The translations under genes were made by a program, and so were the position numbers. Under the pieces are notes generated by a model. It saw only the letters and a program-made list of their open reading frames with translations. It was not told where the DNA came from and searched no databases. DNA of 64,000 nucleotides. Origin: Psychromonas sp. L1A2 (lineage in GTDB: Bacteria; Pseudomonadota; Gammaproteobacteria; Enterobacterales; Psychromonadaceae). The stretch lies in contig NZ_WUAG01000001.1 of NCBI RefSeq assembly GCF_009828855.1, positions 682,001-746,000 on the forward strand. Reading direction: 5' to 3'. Position 1 is the stretch's first letter. Every line of letters starts with the position of its first letter. Below are positions 40,001-49,544 of the stretch, one piece after another.

Positions 40001-40016
40001 GATCTATATGTAGTGT
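40001..40016. promoter_or_regulatory. NrdR box 1
   Basis: GATCTATATGTAGTGT fits the NrdR consensus ACACTATATATAGTGT at 12 of 16 positions, with the core C-T-A-T-A-T and T-A-G-T-G-T kept. Confidence 0.75.
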
Positions 40017-40032
40017 CTAGTATAGTTCTACC

Positions 40033-40048
40033 TTACTATATATTGTGT
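40033..40048. promoter_or_regulatory. NrdR box 2
   Basis: TTACTATATATTGTGT matches the NrdR consensus core. It begins exactly 32 bp after box 1, close to three helical turns, which is the known tandem arrangement of NrdR sites before nrd operons. Confidence 0.8.
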
Positions 40049-40071
40049 TTTTGTTCTTTCTGGAGTGATGT

Positions 40072-42264
40072 ATGAAACCTGTTGTGATAAAGCGAGATGG
40101 TAGCCAAGTACCTTTTAATGCTCTGCGTATTAGTGAGGCCATTTTGAAAGCCTCTGGTGCCGCTCGCTGTAAAGACGTTGATGCCTTTGGGATTGCAGCA
40201 GAAATTGAAGAAGGCCTAAAAGGGCAAGAACAAGTTGATATTCACCATATTCAAGATGCAGTAGAAACTTGTTTAATGACACATGGCCATATTGAACTAG
40301 CACGTATTTATATAGAGTATCGTCACGATAGAGATATTGTGCGAGAACGTAAGAGTCATTTAAACAACGAAATTGAAGGCTTAATCCAACAAAGTAACGC
40401 ATTACTGTTAAATGAAAACGCTAATAAAGACGGCAAAGTGATCCCAACACAGCGTGACCTATTAGCAGGTATTGTCGCTAAACATTATGCTAAATCTTAT
40501 ATTTTATCTCGTGATGTAGTGAAAGCGCATGAACGAGGAGAAATTCATTATCATGATTTAGATTACGCGCCGTTTTTCCCGATGTTCAACTGCATGTTAA
40601 TTGATATTAAAGGTATGTTTACCCAAGGGTTTAAAATGGGGAATGCTGAAATTGAGCAGCCAAAATCAATCTCAACAGCAACGGCAGTAACGGCACAAAT
40701 CATTGCTCAAGTGGCTAGCCATATTTATGGTGGCACCACTATTAATGGCATAGATACAATATTAGCTCCTTATGTGACTAAAAGTTTTGAAAAACATTTA
40801 AAAACAGCACAACAGTGGAACATTACTGACGCGCATGCCTATGCAACAGAGCAAACAGAAATCGAATGTTATAACGCTTTTCAATCATTAGAGTATGAAG
40901 TTAACACACTACATACGGCTAACGGACAAACCCCTTTTGTCACTTTTGGTTTTGGTTTGGGGGCTGATTGGCAGTCGCGTTTAATTCAGCAATCTATTTT
41001 AAAAAATCGTATTGCGGGGTTAGGAAAAAATCGTAAAACTGCTATTTTCCCTAAACTGGTGTTTGCGATTAAAGATGGTTTAAACCATAAAGAAGATGAT
41101 CAAAACTACGATATTAAACAACTTGCCTTAGAATGCGCATCGAAACGCATGTACCCAGATATTTTAAATTACGACAAAGTAGTGGAAGTGACTGGTTCTT
41201 TTAAAACGCCAATGGGTTGCCGTAGTTTCTTAGATCGCTATGTCGAAAAAACTAACAACACAACAGACAGTGATAAAGCAAGTAACAATAAAACAGACAA
41301 CGAACAAAACAGCCATAATGCAGAAGACGAGTTAATCCATGATGGTCGTAATAACCTTGGTGTAGTGAGTATCAACCTACCGCGCATTGCTTTAGAGGCA
41401 GAGGGAAGTGAATTACGCTTTTATACTTTGTTAGAGGCTCGTTTAACATTAGCTAAAAAAGCATTAGACACGCGAATTGAAAGACTAAGTGAAGTTAAAG
41501 CCAGTGTTGCACCTATTTTATATATGGAAGGTGCTTGTGGCGTTCGTTTAAAAGCTGATGATTGCGTTGCTGAAATCTTTAAAAACGGTCGAGCTTCCAT
41601 TTCATTAGGCTATATCGGATTACATGAAACCATCAATGCATTATACGGCACCGATTCACACATTTTTGACAGTAAAATAAAACAACAAAAAGCATTACAA
41701 ATCATTACGCGTTTAAAACAAGCAACTGAGCAATGGTCACAACAATCAGGTTATGCTTTTAGTCTGTATTCAACGCCATCAGAAAACTTATGCGATCGCT
41801 TCTGCCGTTTAGATGCCAAACAATTTGGTGTATTAGACGGGGTGACAGACAAAGGTTATTACACCAACTCTTTTCATTTAGACGTAGAGAAGGCAGTCAA
41901 CCCTTACGATAAGTTAGATTTTGAAATGGCTTATCCACCGATCGCCAGCGGTGGTTTCATCTGTTACGGCGAATATCCCAACATGCAGCATAACTTGAAA
42001 GCATTGGAAGATGTTTGGGATTACAGTTACACGCGCGTTCCTTATTACGGTACGAATACACCGATTGATGAATGTTATGAGTGTCATTTTACAGGCGAGT
42101 TTGATTGTACCAGTAAGGGATTTGTGTGCCCGAGTTGTGGTAATTCTGATCCTGAAAAGGTAGCGGTAACTCGTAGGGTTTGTGGGTATTTGGGGAGTCC
42201 TGATGCTCGGCCGTTTAATGAAGGGAAACAAGAGGAAGTGAAGCGCAGGGTTAAGCATTTGTAG
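40072..42264 (+). CDS. nrdD: Anaerobic ribonucleoside-triphosphate reductase
   Basis: A 730-residue glycyl-radical enzyme making dNTPs without oxygen. An ATP-cone (VIKRDGSQVPFNALRISEAILKA) is at the N-terminus; the catalytic barrel has NLGVVSINLPRIAL; a Cys4 zinc site is at CYECHFTGEFDC and CPSC; the radical loop is RVCGYLGSP with the radical Gly near 705. A Glu/Asn/Asp-rich insertion occurs near 395-420 (TTDSDKASNNKTDNEQ). GGAGTG lies before the ATG. The partner nrdG is displaced 3.4 kb downstream. Confidence 0.97.
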   Translation: MKPVVIKRDGSQVPFNALRISEAILKASGAARCKDVDAFGIAAEIEEGLKGQEQVDIHHIQDAVETCLMTHGHIELARIYIEYRHDRDIVRERKSHLNNEIEGLIQQSNALLLNENANKDGKVIPTQRDLLAGIVAKHYAKSYILSRDVVKAHERGEIHYHDLDYAPFFPMFNCMLIDIKGMFTQGFKMGNAEIEQPKSISTATAVTAQIIAQVASHIYGGTTINGIDTILAPYVTKSFEKHLKTAQQWNITDAHAYATEQTEIECYNAFQSLEYEVNTLHTANGQTPFVTFGFGLGADWQSRLIQQSILKNRIAGLGKNRKTAIFPKLVFAIKDGLNHKEDDQNYDIKQLALECASKRMYPDILNYDKVVEVTGSFKTPMGCRSFLDRYVEKTNNTTDSDKASNNKTDNEQNSHNAEDELIHDGRNNLGVVSINLPRIALEAEGSELRFYTLLEARLTLAKKALDTRIERLSEVKASVAPILYMEGACGVRLKADDCVAEIFKNGRASISLGYIGLHETINALYGTDSHIFDSKIKQQKALQIITRLKQATEQWSQQSGYAFSLYSTPSENLCDRFCRLDAKQFGVLDGVTDKGYYTNSFHLDVEKAVNPYDKLDFEMAYPPIASGGFICYGEYPNMQHNLKALEDVWDYSYTRVPYYGTNTPIDECYECHFTGEFDCTSKGFVCPSCGNSDPEKVAVTRRVCGYLGSPDARPFNEGKQEEVKRRVKHL

Positions 42265-42348
42265 TTTTTTGTTTTTATATTAGATTGATTTTAATTATAT
42301 TTATTTTGTAAAGAAATTGTTTATAAAGTATCTTAATTTAAAATGATT

Positions 42349-42667
42349 CATCTGCGCTCATCGAAGCTGTAAGTTATTTCTTTCTTTGATTTTCGCCCTT
42401 AAGGCAGTCTCGATTGAAGAACCGAAACGTAGTTTCGCAGTCTGAAAAAGTAAGATTCTTTGCACGAGCAAAGAAAACAGAAGCAAAAGAAAATCGCCCC
42501 AATTCGTTTTTTAATCTGAATTAATGACTACCTTCTTAACGCACCGTTCAGACGCCACATCCCTGTGGCGAGCTGAACTAGCAACGGCATCCATGCCTTA
42601 TCTTGCTTGAAGGCATTCATTAATTCAGAAAAACTCAACGGGGAAATTGTCGTAGCCGCGTTGAGTA
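42349..42667 (-). repeat. Structured inverted repeat, left copy
   Basis: About 319 bp, related in opposite orientation to the copy at 45422-45697. Shared blocks (read on the minus strand) include CCCCGTTGAGTTTTTCTG, CCGTTGCTAG, GGTGCGTTAAGAAGG, TTCAGATTAAAAA and GCTTCGA-GAGCGCAGA at the far end. It folds: arms 42516-42532 and 42612-42628 pair at 16 of 17 positions, and CGCCACA (42553) pairs with TGTGGCG (42564). It lies 85 bp after nrdD and no gene is seen in it. Confidence 0.8.
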
Positions 42668-42730
42668 ATATGTAACAGTTTGTAATTTAAATAACGTGTA
42701 TTATTTTTGGTATTCATTTAGGAGCTACTT

Positions 42731-45394
42731 GTGATTAACTATTTCAACAAAGGGGCGAAATTTGTTAGAGCTGATCTCCATATACATTCTTACGGAGTCG
42801 ACTCTGGTTCATTTGATGTTAAAGATGAACAAATGACCCCTCAAAACATAGTCGATACAGCGTTAAGTTCTAATTTGAAAATAATTAGTATTACCGACCA
42901 TAACGAGATTCTAAACAGTAAGGTTGCAATTGATTTTGCTCAAGATAAAGACATACTTGTAGTCCCCGGGATAGAGGTTAGTACTACACAAGGGCATCTT
43001 CTTGTGTATTTTAATTCATTTCAAAATCTAAGGTCATTTTACGGAAAGCTAAATATTTCTGATGATAAAGAGCGTTGCTCACAGGGGATTGTTGAATGTC
43101 TAAATTTAGCAGAACAGTATGATGGCTTTGGGGTGCTAGCACATATCGAATTAGATTCAGGATTTGAAAAGACAGTAGGAAGATTTAATGCTCAGATGGA
43201 TGATTTGTTTTGTCATTCTGCATTACTTGGTCTTGAAATAAGTAAAAAGGAAAGTTTTGATCTTTATACAGATAATGATGCCGATAATCATCGATTGTCT
43301 TTAGTCAAAAAACGACGAGCAAAACTTGAACTTCATGGCGAAGTCATTTTGCCTAAAGTTATGTCCTCCGATTCACACTCTATTAATAAACTTGGCACTA
43401 ATGCAGAAGGTAATAAAAAGCTAACACGCTTTAAGGTTGATGAACTTAGTTTTAATGCTCTTCGTATTTCCTTGAACTCATATGAATCTCGAGTGCGTCT
43501 GGAAGATGTAATTCCTGAAAAAGTAGCTAAATTTGTTGGTGTGCACATAAAAGGCGGACTCCTACACGACCAAAAAGTAGACTTCAGTGATAACCTTAGT
43601 TGCATAATCGGTGGTAGGGGGACTGGTAAGTCAACATTAATGGAAATTATACGCGTAGCGTCAGGTAATGAATCATCTAAGGCGGTTATTGATAGTGACG
43701 TATGGCCAGATGAGATCAGTTTGTTTTACGAAGATGAAACGGGGAAGGAATTAGAATTTCGACGCTCAAAGAATGATAACACATTTAATCATACGGACGG
43801 ACAGGATGGTCTTCAAAGAGTTCCTATTGAGTGCTATGGGCAAAGTGAGACTGCCGATACAGTAAAAAATAGCGATGATGACCCAAAAGCGCTATTAGCT
43901 TTTTTAGATGGTTTTTTGGAGCTAGAACATTTAAAAAATGAAGACAATAATGTCTGCGATTTACTGTTAAATAATCAAAGTGAATTGGGAAAACTGCGGA
44001 TTGAGGTTTTGGCTATAAAAGACACTGAAAGGCAGCTACAAGCGCTTAAAGAAAAGAAATCAAGATTAGAAAAAGATAAAGTAGGTGAGCTTGTTAAGCA
44101 TCAAGTAGCCTTAGTTAAGGAAAAGGGGTTAAGGTCTGATCTTATTAAGCAATTGAAAGAGCTTGTTAAGAACTACCGAAAAGTTCTAAAAGATACAGTT
44201 TTTTTTGATTATTTTAGCAACTTCTCTGATGAAGAAATAATTGTGGGGAAGGATCAATTTACTGAAGTTAAAAAACTTATTAATGAGTTTGCTAAAATTG
44301 TTTCAGATAAGTCTGACGAATTGAATGTTGCTTTAGAGGATAAAATCGCTCTTCTTAAAATACAGTTGGATTCATGGAAGTCCAAAGAATCAGAAATACA
44401 ACAGCAGATTGATGAGAAAAAAGAAGAGTTAGATAAAGCAGGAATCCCATTTGACATTGGGAAAATAAATCAAATAGCTAACGATCTCGAATACTATGAG
44501 AAACGTCTAAGAAAGCTCCTAAAAGATCAGGATAAATTAAGAGAAACTCAAAAATCTAGAAGCGATCTTCTTAAAAAACGGTTGGAATTGAAGAAGCATA
44601 TTTATAAGTCACGCTATGCTTTTAGTCTTCAAATAAACGATAATTTAAAAAATTCTGTTGATGGTCTTTTTGTTTCAGCTAAATATACAGAAGGAACTTA
44701 TTCGCCAAGCTTTGAAGGCCTAATAAAGCAGGTGATGGGCTGGAGAACATCTCAAGTTAAAAAATCCGAAGTAATTGCATCAAATTTATCTCCAATAACC
44801 TTTGCTTCAGAAGTTAAACGCGGTAGAAAAACAGCTTTCGAGGGATTGTTGGATGAAGATAATAATCGTATTTTTTCTGATGAAGACATAGATCGAATCA
44901 TTGAGAGTGTTCGTGATAACTATGCTTATGAAGATTTTGAAGCGCTTGCCTACGAAGATCGACCTAATATATTAGTGACAAAAGTTGTAGAAATTAACAG
45001 GCAAATAAAAAACATTTCTAAGTCGATCTCTAAATTATCATTAGGGCAGCAACAGTCCATACTGTTAGCAATATTAATACAATCTAAAAATAATATTCCA
45101 CTTTTAATAGATCAGCCAGAGGATCATCTTGATAGTGAATTTATTTATAAAACAATTGTTACCAATCTGAAAAAAATCAAAGAAACAAGACAGGTGATTA
45201 TTGTTACGCATAACGCAAATATTGCAGTTTTGGGCGATGCTGAATTGATTATTCCACTTAGAAGTACAAATGACCAAACATCGATTGTTAATAGAGGTTC
45301 TATTGATAGAGGCACAATTCAGAAGGATTGTTGCGCGATTTTGGAAGGTGGAGAAAGAGCCTTTTCTAATCGTCAAAAAATATATACTTTATAA
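42731..45394 (+). CDS. PHP-phosphoesterase / SMC-like ATPase fusion, putative defence protein
   Basis: An 887-residue fusion. Residues 13-220 are a PHP phosphoesterase with all metal-ligand motifs: H17-x-H19 (DLHIHS), D56-H57 (ITDHNE), E82, H89, H138 (LAHIE) and D214-x-H216 (SSDSHS). Then an ABC/SMC-type ATPase: Walker A GGRGTGKST (294-302), a Lys/Glu-rich coiled coil (about 410-640), signature SLGQQQS (770-776), Walker B LLIDQPEDHLD (791-801) and H-loop VTHNANI (H827). The GTG start follows AGGAG by six bases. From memory this is the layout of Ppl-type single-gene anti-phage proteins and TrlF-like ATPases, so nucleic-acid or nucleotide cleavage gated by ATP is likely. It is inserted between nrdD and nrdG and flanked by inverted structured repeats. 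Substrate and defence role are inferred. Confidence 0.88.
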   Translation: MINYFNKGAKFVRADLHIHSYGVDSGSFDVKDEQMTPQNIVDTALSSNLKIISITDHNEILNSKVAIDFAQDKDILVVPGIEVSTTQGHLLVYFNSFQNLRSFYGKLNISDDKERCSQGIVECLNLAEQYDGFGVLAHIELDSGFEKTVGRFNAQMDDLFCHSALLGLEISKKESFDLYTDNDADNHRLSLVKKRRAKLELHGEVILPKVMSSDSHSINKLGTNAEGNKKLTRFKVDELSFNALRISLNSYESRVRLEDVIPEKVAKFVGVHIKGGLLHDQKVDFSDNLSCIIGGRGTGKSTLMEIIRVASGNESSKAVIDSDVWPDEISLFYEDETGKELEFRRSKNDNTFNHTDGQDGLQRVPIECYGQSETADTVKNSDDDPKALLAFLDGFLELEHLKNEDNNVCDLLLNNQSELGKLRIEVLAIKDTERQLQALKEKKSRLEKDKVGELVKHQVALVKEKGLRSDLIKQLKELVKNYRKVLKDTVFFDYFSNFSDEEIIVGKDQFTEVKKLINEFAKIVSDKSDELNVALEDKIALLKIQLDSWKSKESEIQQQIDEKKEELDKAGIPFDIGKINQIANDLEYYEKRLRKLLKDQDKLRETQKSRSDLLKKRLELKKHIYKSRYAFSLQINDNLKNSVDGLFVSAKYTEGTYSPSFEGLIKQVMGWRTSQVKKSEVIASNLSPITFASEVKRGRKTAFEGLLDEDNNRIFSDEDIDRIIESVRDNYAYEDFEALAYEDRPNILVTKVVEINRQIKNISKSISKLSLGQQQSILLAILIQSKNNIPLLIDQPEDHLDSEFIYKTIVTNLKKIKETRQVIIVTHNANIAVLGDAELIIPLRSTNDQTSIVNRGSIDRGTIQKDCCAILEGGERAFSNRQKIYTL

Positions 45395-45421
45395 TAATAT
45401 ATTTTTACTAAAAATAACGAC

Positions 45422-45697
45422 GCTCAATGTGGCTGAGATAATTCCCCCGTTGAGTTTTTCTGGATGAATGACTGCCTTTAGCAAGCTAAGGCAGGAAGCC
45501 GTTGCTAGCGAACTTCGCGGCATGGACGCCGCGTATGAGCGGTGCGTTAAGAAGGCTGTTATTCATTCAGATTAAAAACGAATAGGGTGCCTTTTTCTTT
45601 GGTTACTTTCTTTTGGGCACGCAAAAGAAAGTAACACGCCGACAGGGCGGAACCCAAAGATAGAATTTAACTTAATGCTTCGACGAGCGCAGACGAG
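45422..45697 (+). repeat. Structured inverted repeat, right copy
   Basis: About 276 bp, inverted relative to the left copy. Arms 45460-45476 and 45554-45570 pair at 16 of 17 positions; CGCGGC (45516) pairs with GCCGCG (45528); CTGCCTT (45472) pairs with AAGGCAG (45488). Beyond the common part it has a long hairpin GTTACTTTCTTTTG / CAAAAGAAAGTAAC (about 45604-45635). It ends 29 bp before nrdG. The TTTCTTTGGTTACTTTC block reminds me of intergenic repeats common in marine gammaproteobacteria. Confidence 0.8.
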
Positions 45698-45726
45698 ACA
45701 TAATCAAAAAAAGACGAAGAAAAATT

Positions 45727-46188
45727 ATGAACTATTCAAAATATTACCCAATTGATGTCCTCAACGGAGAAGGTACTCGCTGTACCTTATTCGTTTCTGG
45801 TTGTATTCATAACTGCAAAGGCTGCTACAATCAATCCACTTGGTCGCCGAGTGCTGGGGACTTATTTACCAAAGAATTATCAGATCAAATCATCCAAGAT
45901 CTTAATGATCAGCGAATTAAAAAGCAGGGTTTAACCTTGTCTGGTGGTGACCCTTTACATCCTGCGAATGTAGATCAGATTTTAACGCTACTTAAGCGAG
46001 TTAAACGTGAGTGTGAAGGTAAGGATATTTGGATGTGGACTGGATATTTGTTGGCTGATTTGAATGTTAAACAAAAGCAGATTATTGATCTGGTGGATGT
46101 GTTGATCGATGGTAAGTTTGAAAAAAATCTTGCAGACCCTTCATTGGCTTGGCGAGGAAGCTCAAATCAAGTTATACATTATTTATAA
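45727..46188 (+). CDS. nrdG: Anaerobic ribonucleotide reductase activating protein
   Basis: A 153-residue radical-SAM activase that makes the glycyl radical on NrdD. The cluster motif C26-x3-C30-x2-C33 is in SGCIHNCKGCYN; LTLSGGDPLHP is the SAM-binding GGE-like motif; MWTGYL follows. Length is normal. It normally follows nrdD directly; here a 3.4-kb segment intervenes, so expression needs read-through or a new promoter. The Shine-Dalgarno is weak. Confidence 0.97.
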   Translation: MNYSKYYPIDVLNGEGTRCTLFVSGCIHNCKGCYNQSTWSPSAGDLFTKELSDQIIQDLNDQRIKKQGLTLSGGDPLHPANVDQILTLLKRVKRECEGKDIWMWTGYLLADLNVKQKQIIDLVDVLIDGKFEKNLADPSLAWRGSSNQVIHYL

Positions 46189-46265
46189 TTTTTATTTTAA
46201 TGCTTTAAGATATTTTAATCGAAATCAAACCTAGATTCGCATAACTAGAACCGAAGAAGGAGTGC

Positions 46266-46318
46266 CATATAAACATTGATTACATCATTAATTAACGTTT
46301 ATATGACGCTGTTTTTTA
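46266..46318 (+). terminator. Possible terminator after nrdG
   Basis: CATATAAAC pairs with GTTTATATG across a 22-nt loop, followed shortly by GTTTTTTATT. The stem is AT-rich, so strength is doubtful. Confidence 0.4.
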
Positions 46319-46427
46319 TTGCAGTTTTTAGTTAAGGCGTTTCATTAAGTTCCTGTTAGAAAGCGACTAGCATTAGCTTTTTATCAGCTATTTACTTAGT
46401 CCGCTGCTTATTTACTTAATGGTTTAA

Positions 46428-48332
46428 CTACTTAAGTTTAAACTGCTTTACTACATCTGCTAACTGAGCGTTTGCATTAGCAAGGCTTATTGCTTCATGG
46501 TTTACATCTTCACCGCTGGTGGCAATCAATTCAACCATTTCACTGATTTTAGCCATGTTTCTGTTTATTTCTTCTGCCACGGCGCTTTGCTCTTCTGCAG
46601 CCGTCGCGATTTGTACATTGATACCATTAATTTCTTCTACTGATAAACTAATGTTATCTAGGTCGGTTACCACTAAGTTAATTTGAGAAGAAGCTTCTTC
46701 ACAACTTGCTTTGGTGCCTTCCATTGTACTGGCTACGTTAGCGCCACTGGCTGTTAGTCTGTTAATGGTATTTTGGATTTCAGTAGTGCTTTCTTGTGTT
46801 CTAAAAGCCAGCGCTCTCACTTCATCTGCTACCACGGCAAAACCTCTACCATGTTCACCGGCTCTTGCTGCTTCAATAGCAGCGTTCAGAGCGAGTAGAT
46901 TCGTCTGATCGGCTATTGAGCCAATAACACTCAGTACTTTAGCAATTTCAGATATTTGTAATCCCATTTCATTAATGTTTTGTGACACATTATCGACACT
47001 GGTGACTAATTGGCCAACTGTTTCAGTCGCGCCTCTAACAACTTCTTTTGATTGCTCTGCTTGCGTAGTGGTTCTACCTGTAAATTCAACAGCTTCGGTA
47101 GTGTTTCTTGCTACATCATGAGAGGTTGCACTCATTTCTTCTAAAGCAGTGACCGCTTGTTCTGTTTCAGATTTATGATGATTTAAGGTTTCTTTATTCT
47201 CTTCAGTTAAACCTTGTAGCCCAGTAATACTTGAACCAATACGGCTAGATGCTGCTGTAATATCTAACATCATGTTCTGTAAGTGTGCGATAAACGTATT
47301 AATGTTTTCTGATATTTGTCCTAAATCATCACGACTAGTGACAGGAAGACGATGTGTTAAGTCGCCATTACCATTTGCTAATTCTTGTACGGTTTTCTTA
47401 AGCGCAAGAACAGGTCTATAGGTGTAGCTCAGTAATAAGAAGATAATAAATGAACAAATAGCAATCAAAGCAACAGTCGTTATTAAAACAGTCATTAATG
47501 ATTTTTGAACTTTACTGTAAATAACTGATTCATCTAATGATACTAACAGGTGCCAGTTGGTAGAGTCGTTTAGTTTGATAGTTTCAAAATAAGCGACTTT
47601 ATGCACTCCAGCTAAAGTGTAAGAGATGCTACCTTGATCTTTACTATAAATATCACTTTTAAGTTTAGATAATTCAGGTGTATCAGATAAGCGAGTTTTA
47701 CCTGCAATATCTTTATTATTGGTTGAGGCTAATGTTAATCCTGAACCTTCATATAGGCTGGCGGTTCCACTGTCAAACACGGTGTCATTAACCATGGTTT
47801 GAAGTCCGTCTAACTCAACGTCTGCTAGTAATACGCCTGCAATTTGATTATCACGGTAGAAAGGAGCTGAAATACTGATCATTAGCTTACCGGTACTACT
47901 GCCTGTATAAATATCAGTAATAATAGTTGAGCGTTTATTTTTAGCTTGTTTATACCAGCCACGTGAACGAGGATCATAACTTGATGCGTATTTACCTTTG
48001 TTGCTGTTATAAGCTATGCCGTTTTCGTACCCTACAATAATGGCCGATGCTTCAGTGGTTCGTTTCATCAGTTTTAAGTTGGTAATGATGTTTTGCTCAT
48101 CAGCACTTTGAGAAAATAAGTCGGCAGTTGTGCTAATGCTTCTTGTTATTTTATCTACAAATTCGTGAATCTTATCGCTGTTATTTGAAACGCGAAGCAT
48201 CGAATATCTATCAACGTTATTGATGGTCAGAGAAGACTGTTGTTTATATGAAATATAAGCCAGTGTTGCCATTGAGATTGTCAATAGCACGATAGCTGCA
48301 GACACTATGCGTCCTTTAAAATTAAGATACAT
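46428..48332 (-). CDS. Methyl-accepting chemotaxis protein with Cache sensor
   Basis: A 634-residue chemoreceptor: N-terminal helix (about 8-28), periplasmic double-Cache domain (about 35-275, with [16 protein letters not shown] and [18 protein letters not shown]), second helix (about 280-302), HAMP (about 303-357) and a cytoplasmic signalling domain with the hairpin tip [23 protein letters not shown]. Such dCache receptors often bind amino acids, but the ligand is not deducible. No C-terminal NWETF-type CheR pentapeptide is present. It would signal to the flagellar motor whose parts are at 1.6-8.2 kb. Confidence 0.95.
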   Translation of the reverse strand: MYLNFKGRIVSAAIVLLTISMATLAYISYKQQSSLTINNVDRYSMLRVSNNSDKIHEFVDKITRSISTTADLFSQSADEQNIITNLKLMKRTTEASAIIVGYENGIAYNSNKGKYASSYDPRSRGWYKQAKNKRSTIITDIYTGSSTGKLMISISAPFYRDNQIAGVLLADVELDGLQTMVNDTVFDSGTASLYEGSGLTLASTNNKDIAGKTRLSDTPELSKLKSDIYSKDQGSISYTLAGVHKVAYFETIKLNDSTNWHLLVSLDESVIYSKVQKSLMTVLITTVALIAICSFIIFLLLSYTYRPVLALKKTVQELANGNGDLTHRLPVTSRDDLGQISENINTFIAHLQNMMLDITAASSRIGSSITGLQGLTEENKETLNHHKSETEQAVTALEEMSATSHDVARNTTEAVEFTGRTTTQAEQSKEVVRGATETVGQLVTSVDNVSQNINEMGLQISEIAKVLSVIGSIADQTNLLALNAAIEAARAGEHGRGFAVVADEVRALAFRTQESTTEIQNTINRLTASGANVASTMEGTKASCEEASSQINLVVTDLDNISLSVEEINGINVQIATAAEEQSAVAEEINRNMAKISEMVELIATSGEDVNHEAISLANANAQLADVVKQFKLK

Positions 48333-48568
48333 TGTTGTAGTTTTCCATATAAGACATTGAATTTAAATAAATAATTATATACATTTTTATACGCTCTTTG
48401 TTTGATACTAATAAAGTCTTATAGGGACAAATGGATAAGTTGTTTTTACCTCTATAGGGTTAGTTAAATAATAGTGTTTATTCTTTATGATGTACATATT
48501 TAGCTGTTATTTTAAGCAAAATAAAGTGACCGTACGAGGTTTACTTTTTATATTAAGGACATAGAATT

Positions 48569-49195
48569 TTGACGAAAAGTGTTAATGCTGAAATAGTCGG
48601 ATTAGGCGATAGCCAATTCACATTTGCTGTGTATATTGCTAATCAACCAGCCATGGAGGAGTACCAGTCATTAACACAATTAAAAGCGATTCAACATGGT
48701 GATATCTATGCCATTGGTCAAGCTTGTGGCAATGGTTGGCGTAAGGTGTTTAATGTTTTTGCGAAGTTATTGTATGCGTTGAATAAAAATGATTTTAATT
48801 TTTCTACTTTAGCGCCAACTTGGCAGCAATATCGGGATCAGTATTTATTACAAGCGAATAGTGGCACTGCCTTAATTTTTAGTCCACCCAGAGTAGCGTT
48901 TTCAAATAGGGAGCTCTCAAATTTAGATCTTTCAAGTCTGCAGCGCTCACATACGGATGAGGTTAAAACCGTGCATATCATTTGTGGCAGAACTTATGCG
49001 AAGCAATTAATTAACGAAGGAAAGTTAGCCACTAAATTATTGTGGTTAGATGAGGAGTTTGCGGTAGATGTACAACAAGGTGTGGTTGTTTGCCCTTATT
49101 TTGATTACAGACAATTATCTAATATAAAAATACAGCGACTATCGGCGATGCTGTCAGCCATGATGAAAGGTGAAGTAATCGATTTTAGTTTATAG
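48569..49195 (+). CDS. Conserved-looking protein of unknown function
   Basis: A 208-residue soluble protein I do not recognise with certainty. Notable segments: GLGDSQFTFAVYIANQPAMEEY at 11-32, FNVFAKLLYALN near 61, and VVVCPYFDYRQLSNIKIQRL near 170-190. The start is a TTG at 48569, eight bases after AAGGAC; no upstream ATG fits. No signal peptide or membrane helix. It is a single gene between the chemoreceptor and clpS. Confidence 0.75.
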   Translation: MTKSVNAEIVGLGDSQFTFAVYIANQPAMEEYQSLTQLKAIQHGDIYAIGQACGNGWRKVFNVFAKLLYALNKNDFNFSTLAPTWQQYRDQYLLQANSGTALIFSPPRVAFSNRELSNLDLSSLQRSHTDEVKTVHIICGRTYAKQLINEGKLATKLLWLDEEFAVDVQQGVVVCPYFDYRQLSNIKIQRLSAMLSAMMKGEVIDFSL

Positions 49196-49544
49196 TTTTC
49201 ATTTATTACACTGAGATAAGGGTACTCATTTCATCAATCTAAGCACATCCATCACGTTTATTAGTTGATCGATAAGTTAAACATAATCGTATATTTAATA
49301 AACAAGCTATTAACCAATTTAATGATTGCTTCACATGGTTATGGCTTTTTTGTTACAGCGGATTGCACATTGGAAAGTTAAGCTTTACTCTAGGATTGAG
49401 TATTGTGGTTATTTAGGTTGATTAAATGACCCGTTTTACTGCTTAAAAATATGGCTAACACTATGCTTTTACAATGCTAATCACATAATAAGAACATTAT
49501 GCGAACAATTTCAGTAACTTTATTAATGAAGACTAAACTAAAAA
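49196..49544. other. Intergenic region before clpS
   Basis: No gene, terminator or recognisable operator is seen in these 349 bp. It must hold the clpSA promoter. The cspD gene that lies divergent from clpS in E. coli is not here. Confidence 0.4.

Noticed and set aside
43333-45376. Minus-strand frames inside the PHP-ATPase gene
   Set aside because: Short, without ribosome sites, and opposite a protein with fully conserved motifs.
42349-45697. Integron cassette with attC sites or an IS element
   Set aside because: The flanking repeats fold, but no integrase or transposase is present, the two copies are inverted rather than direct, and no RYYYAAC/GTTRRRY pair at the right spacing was found.
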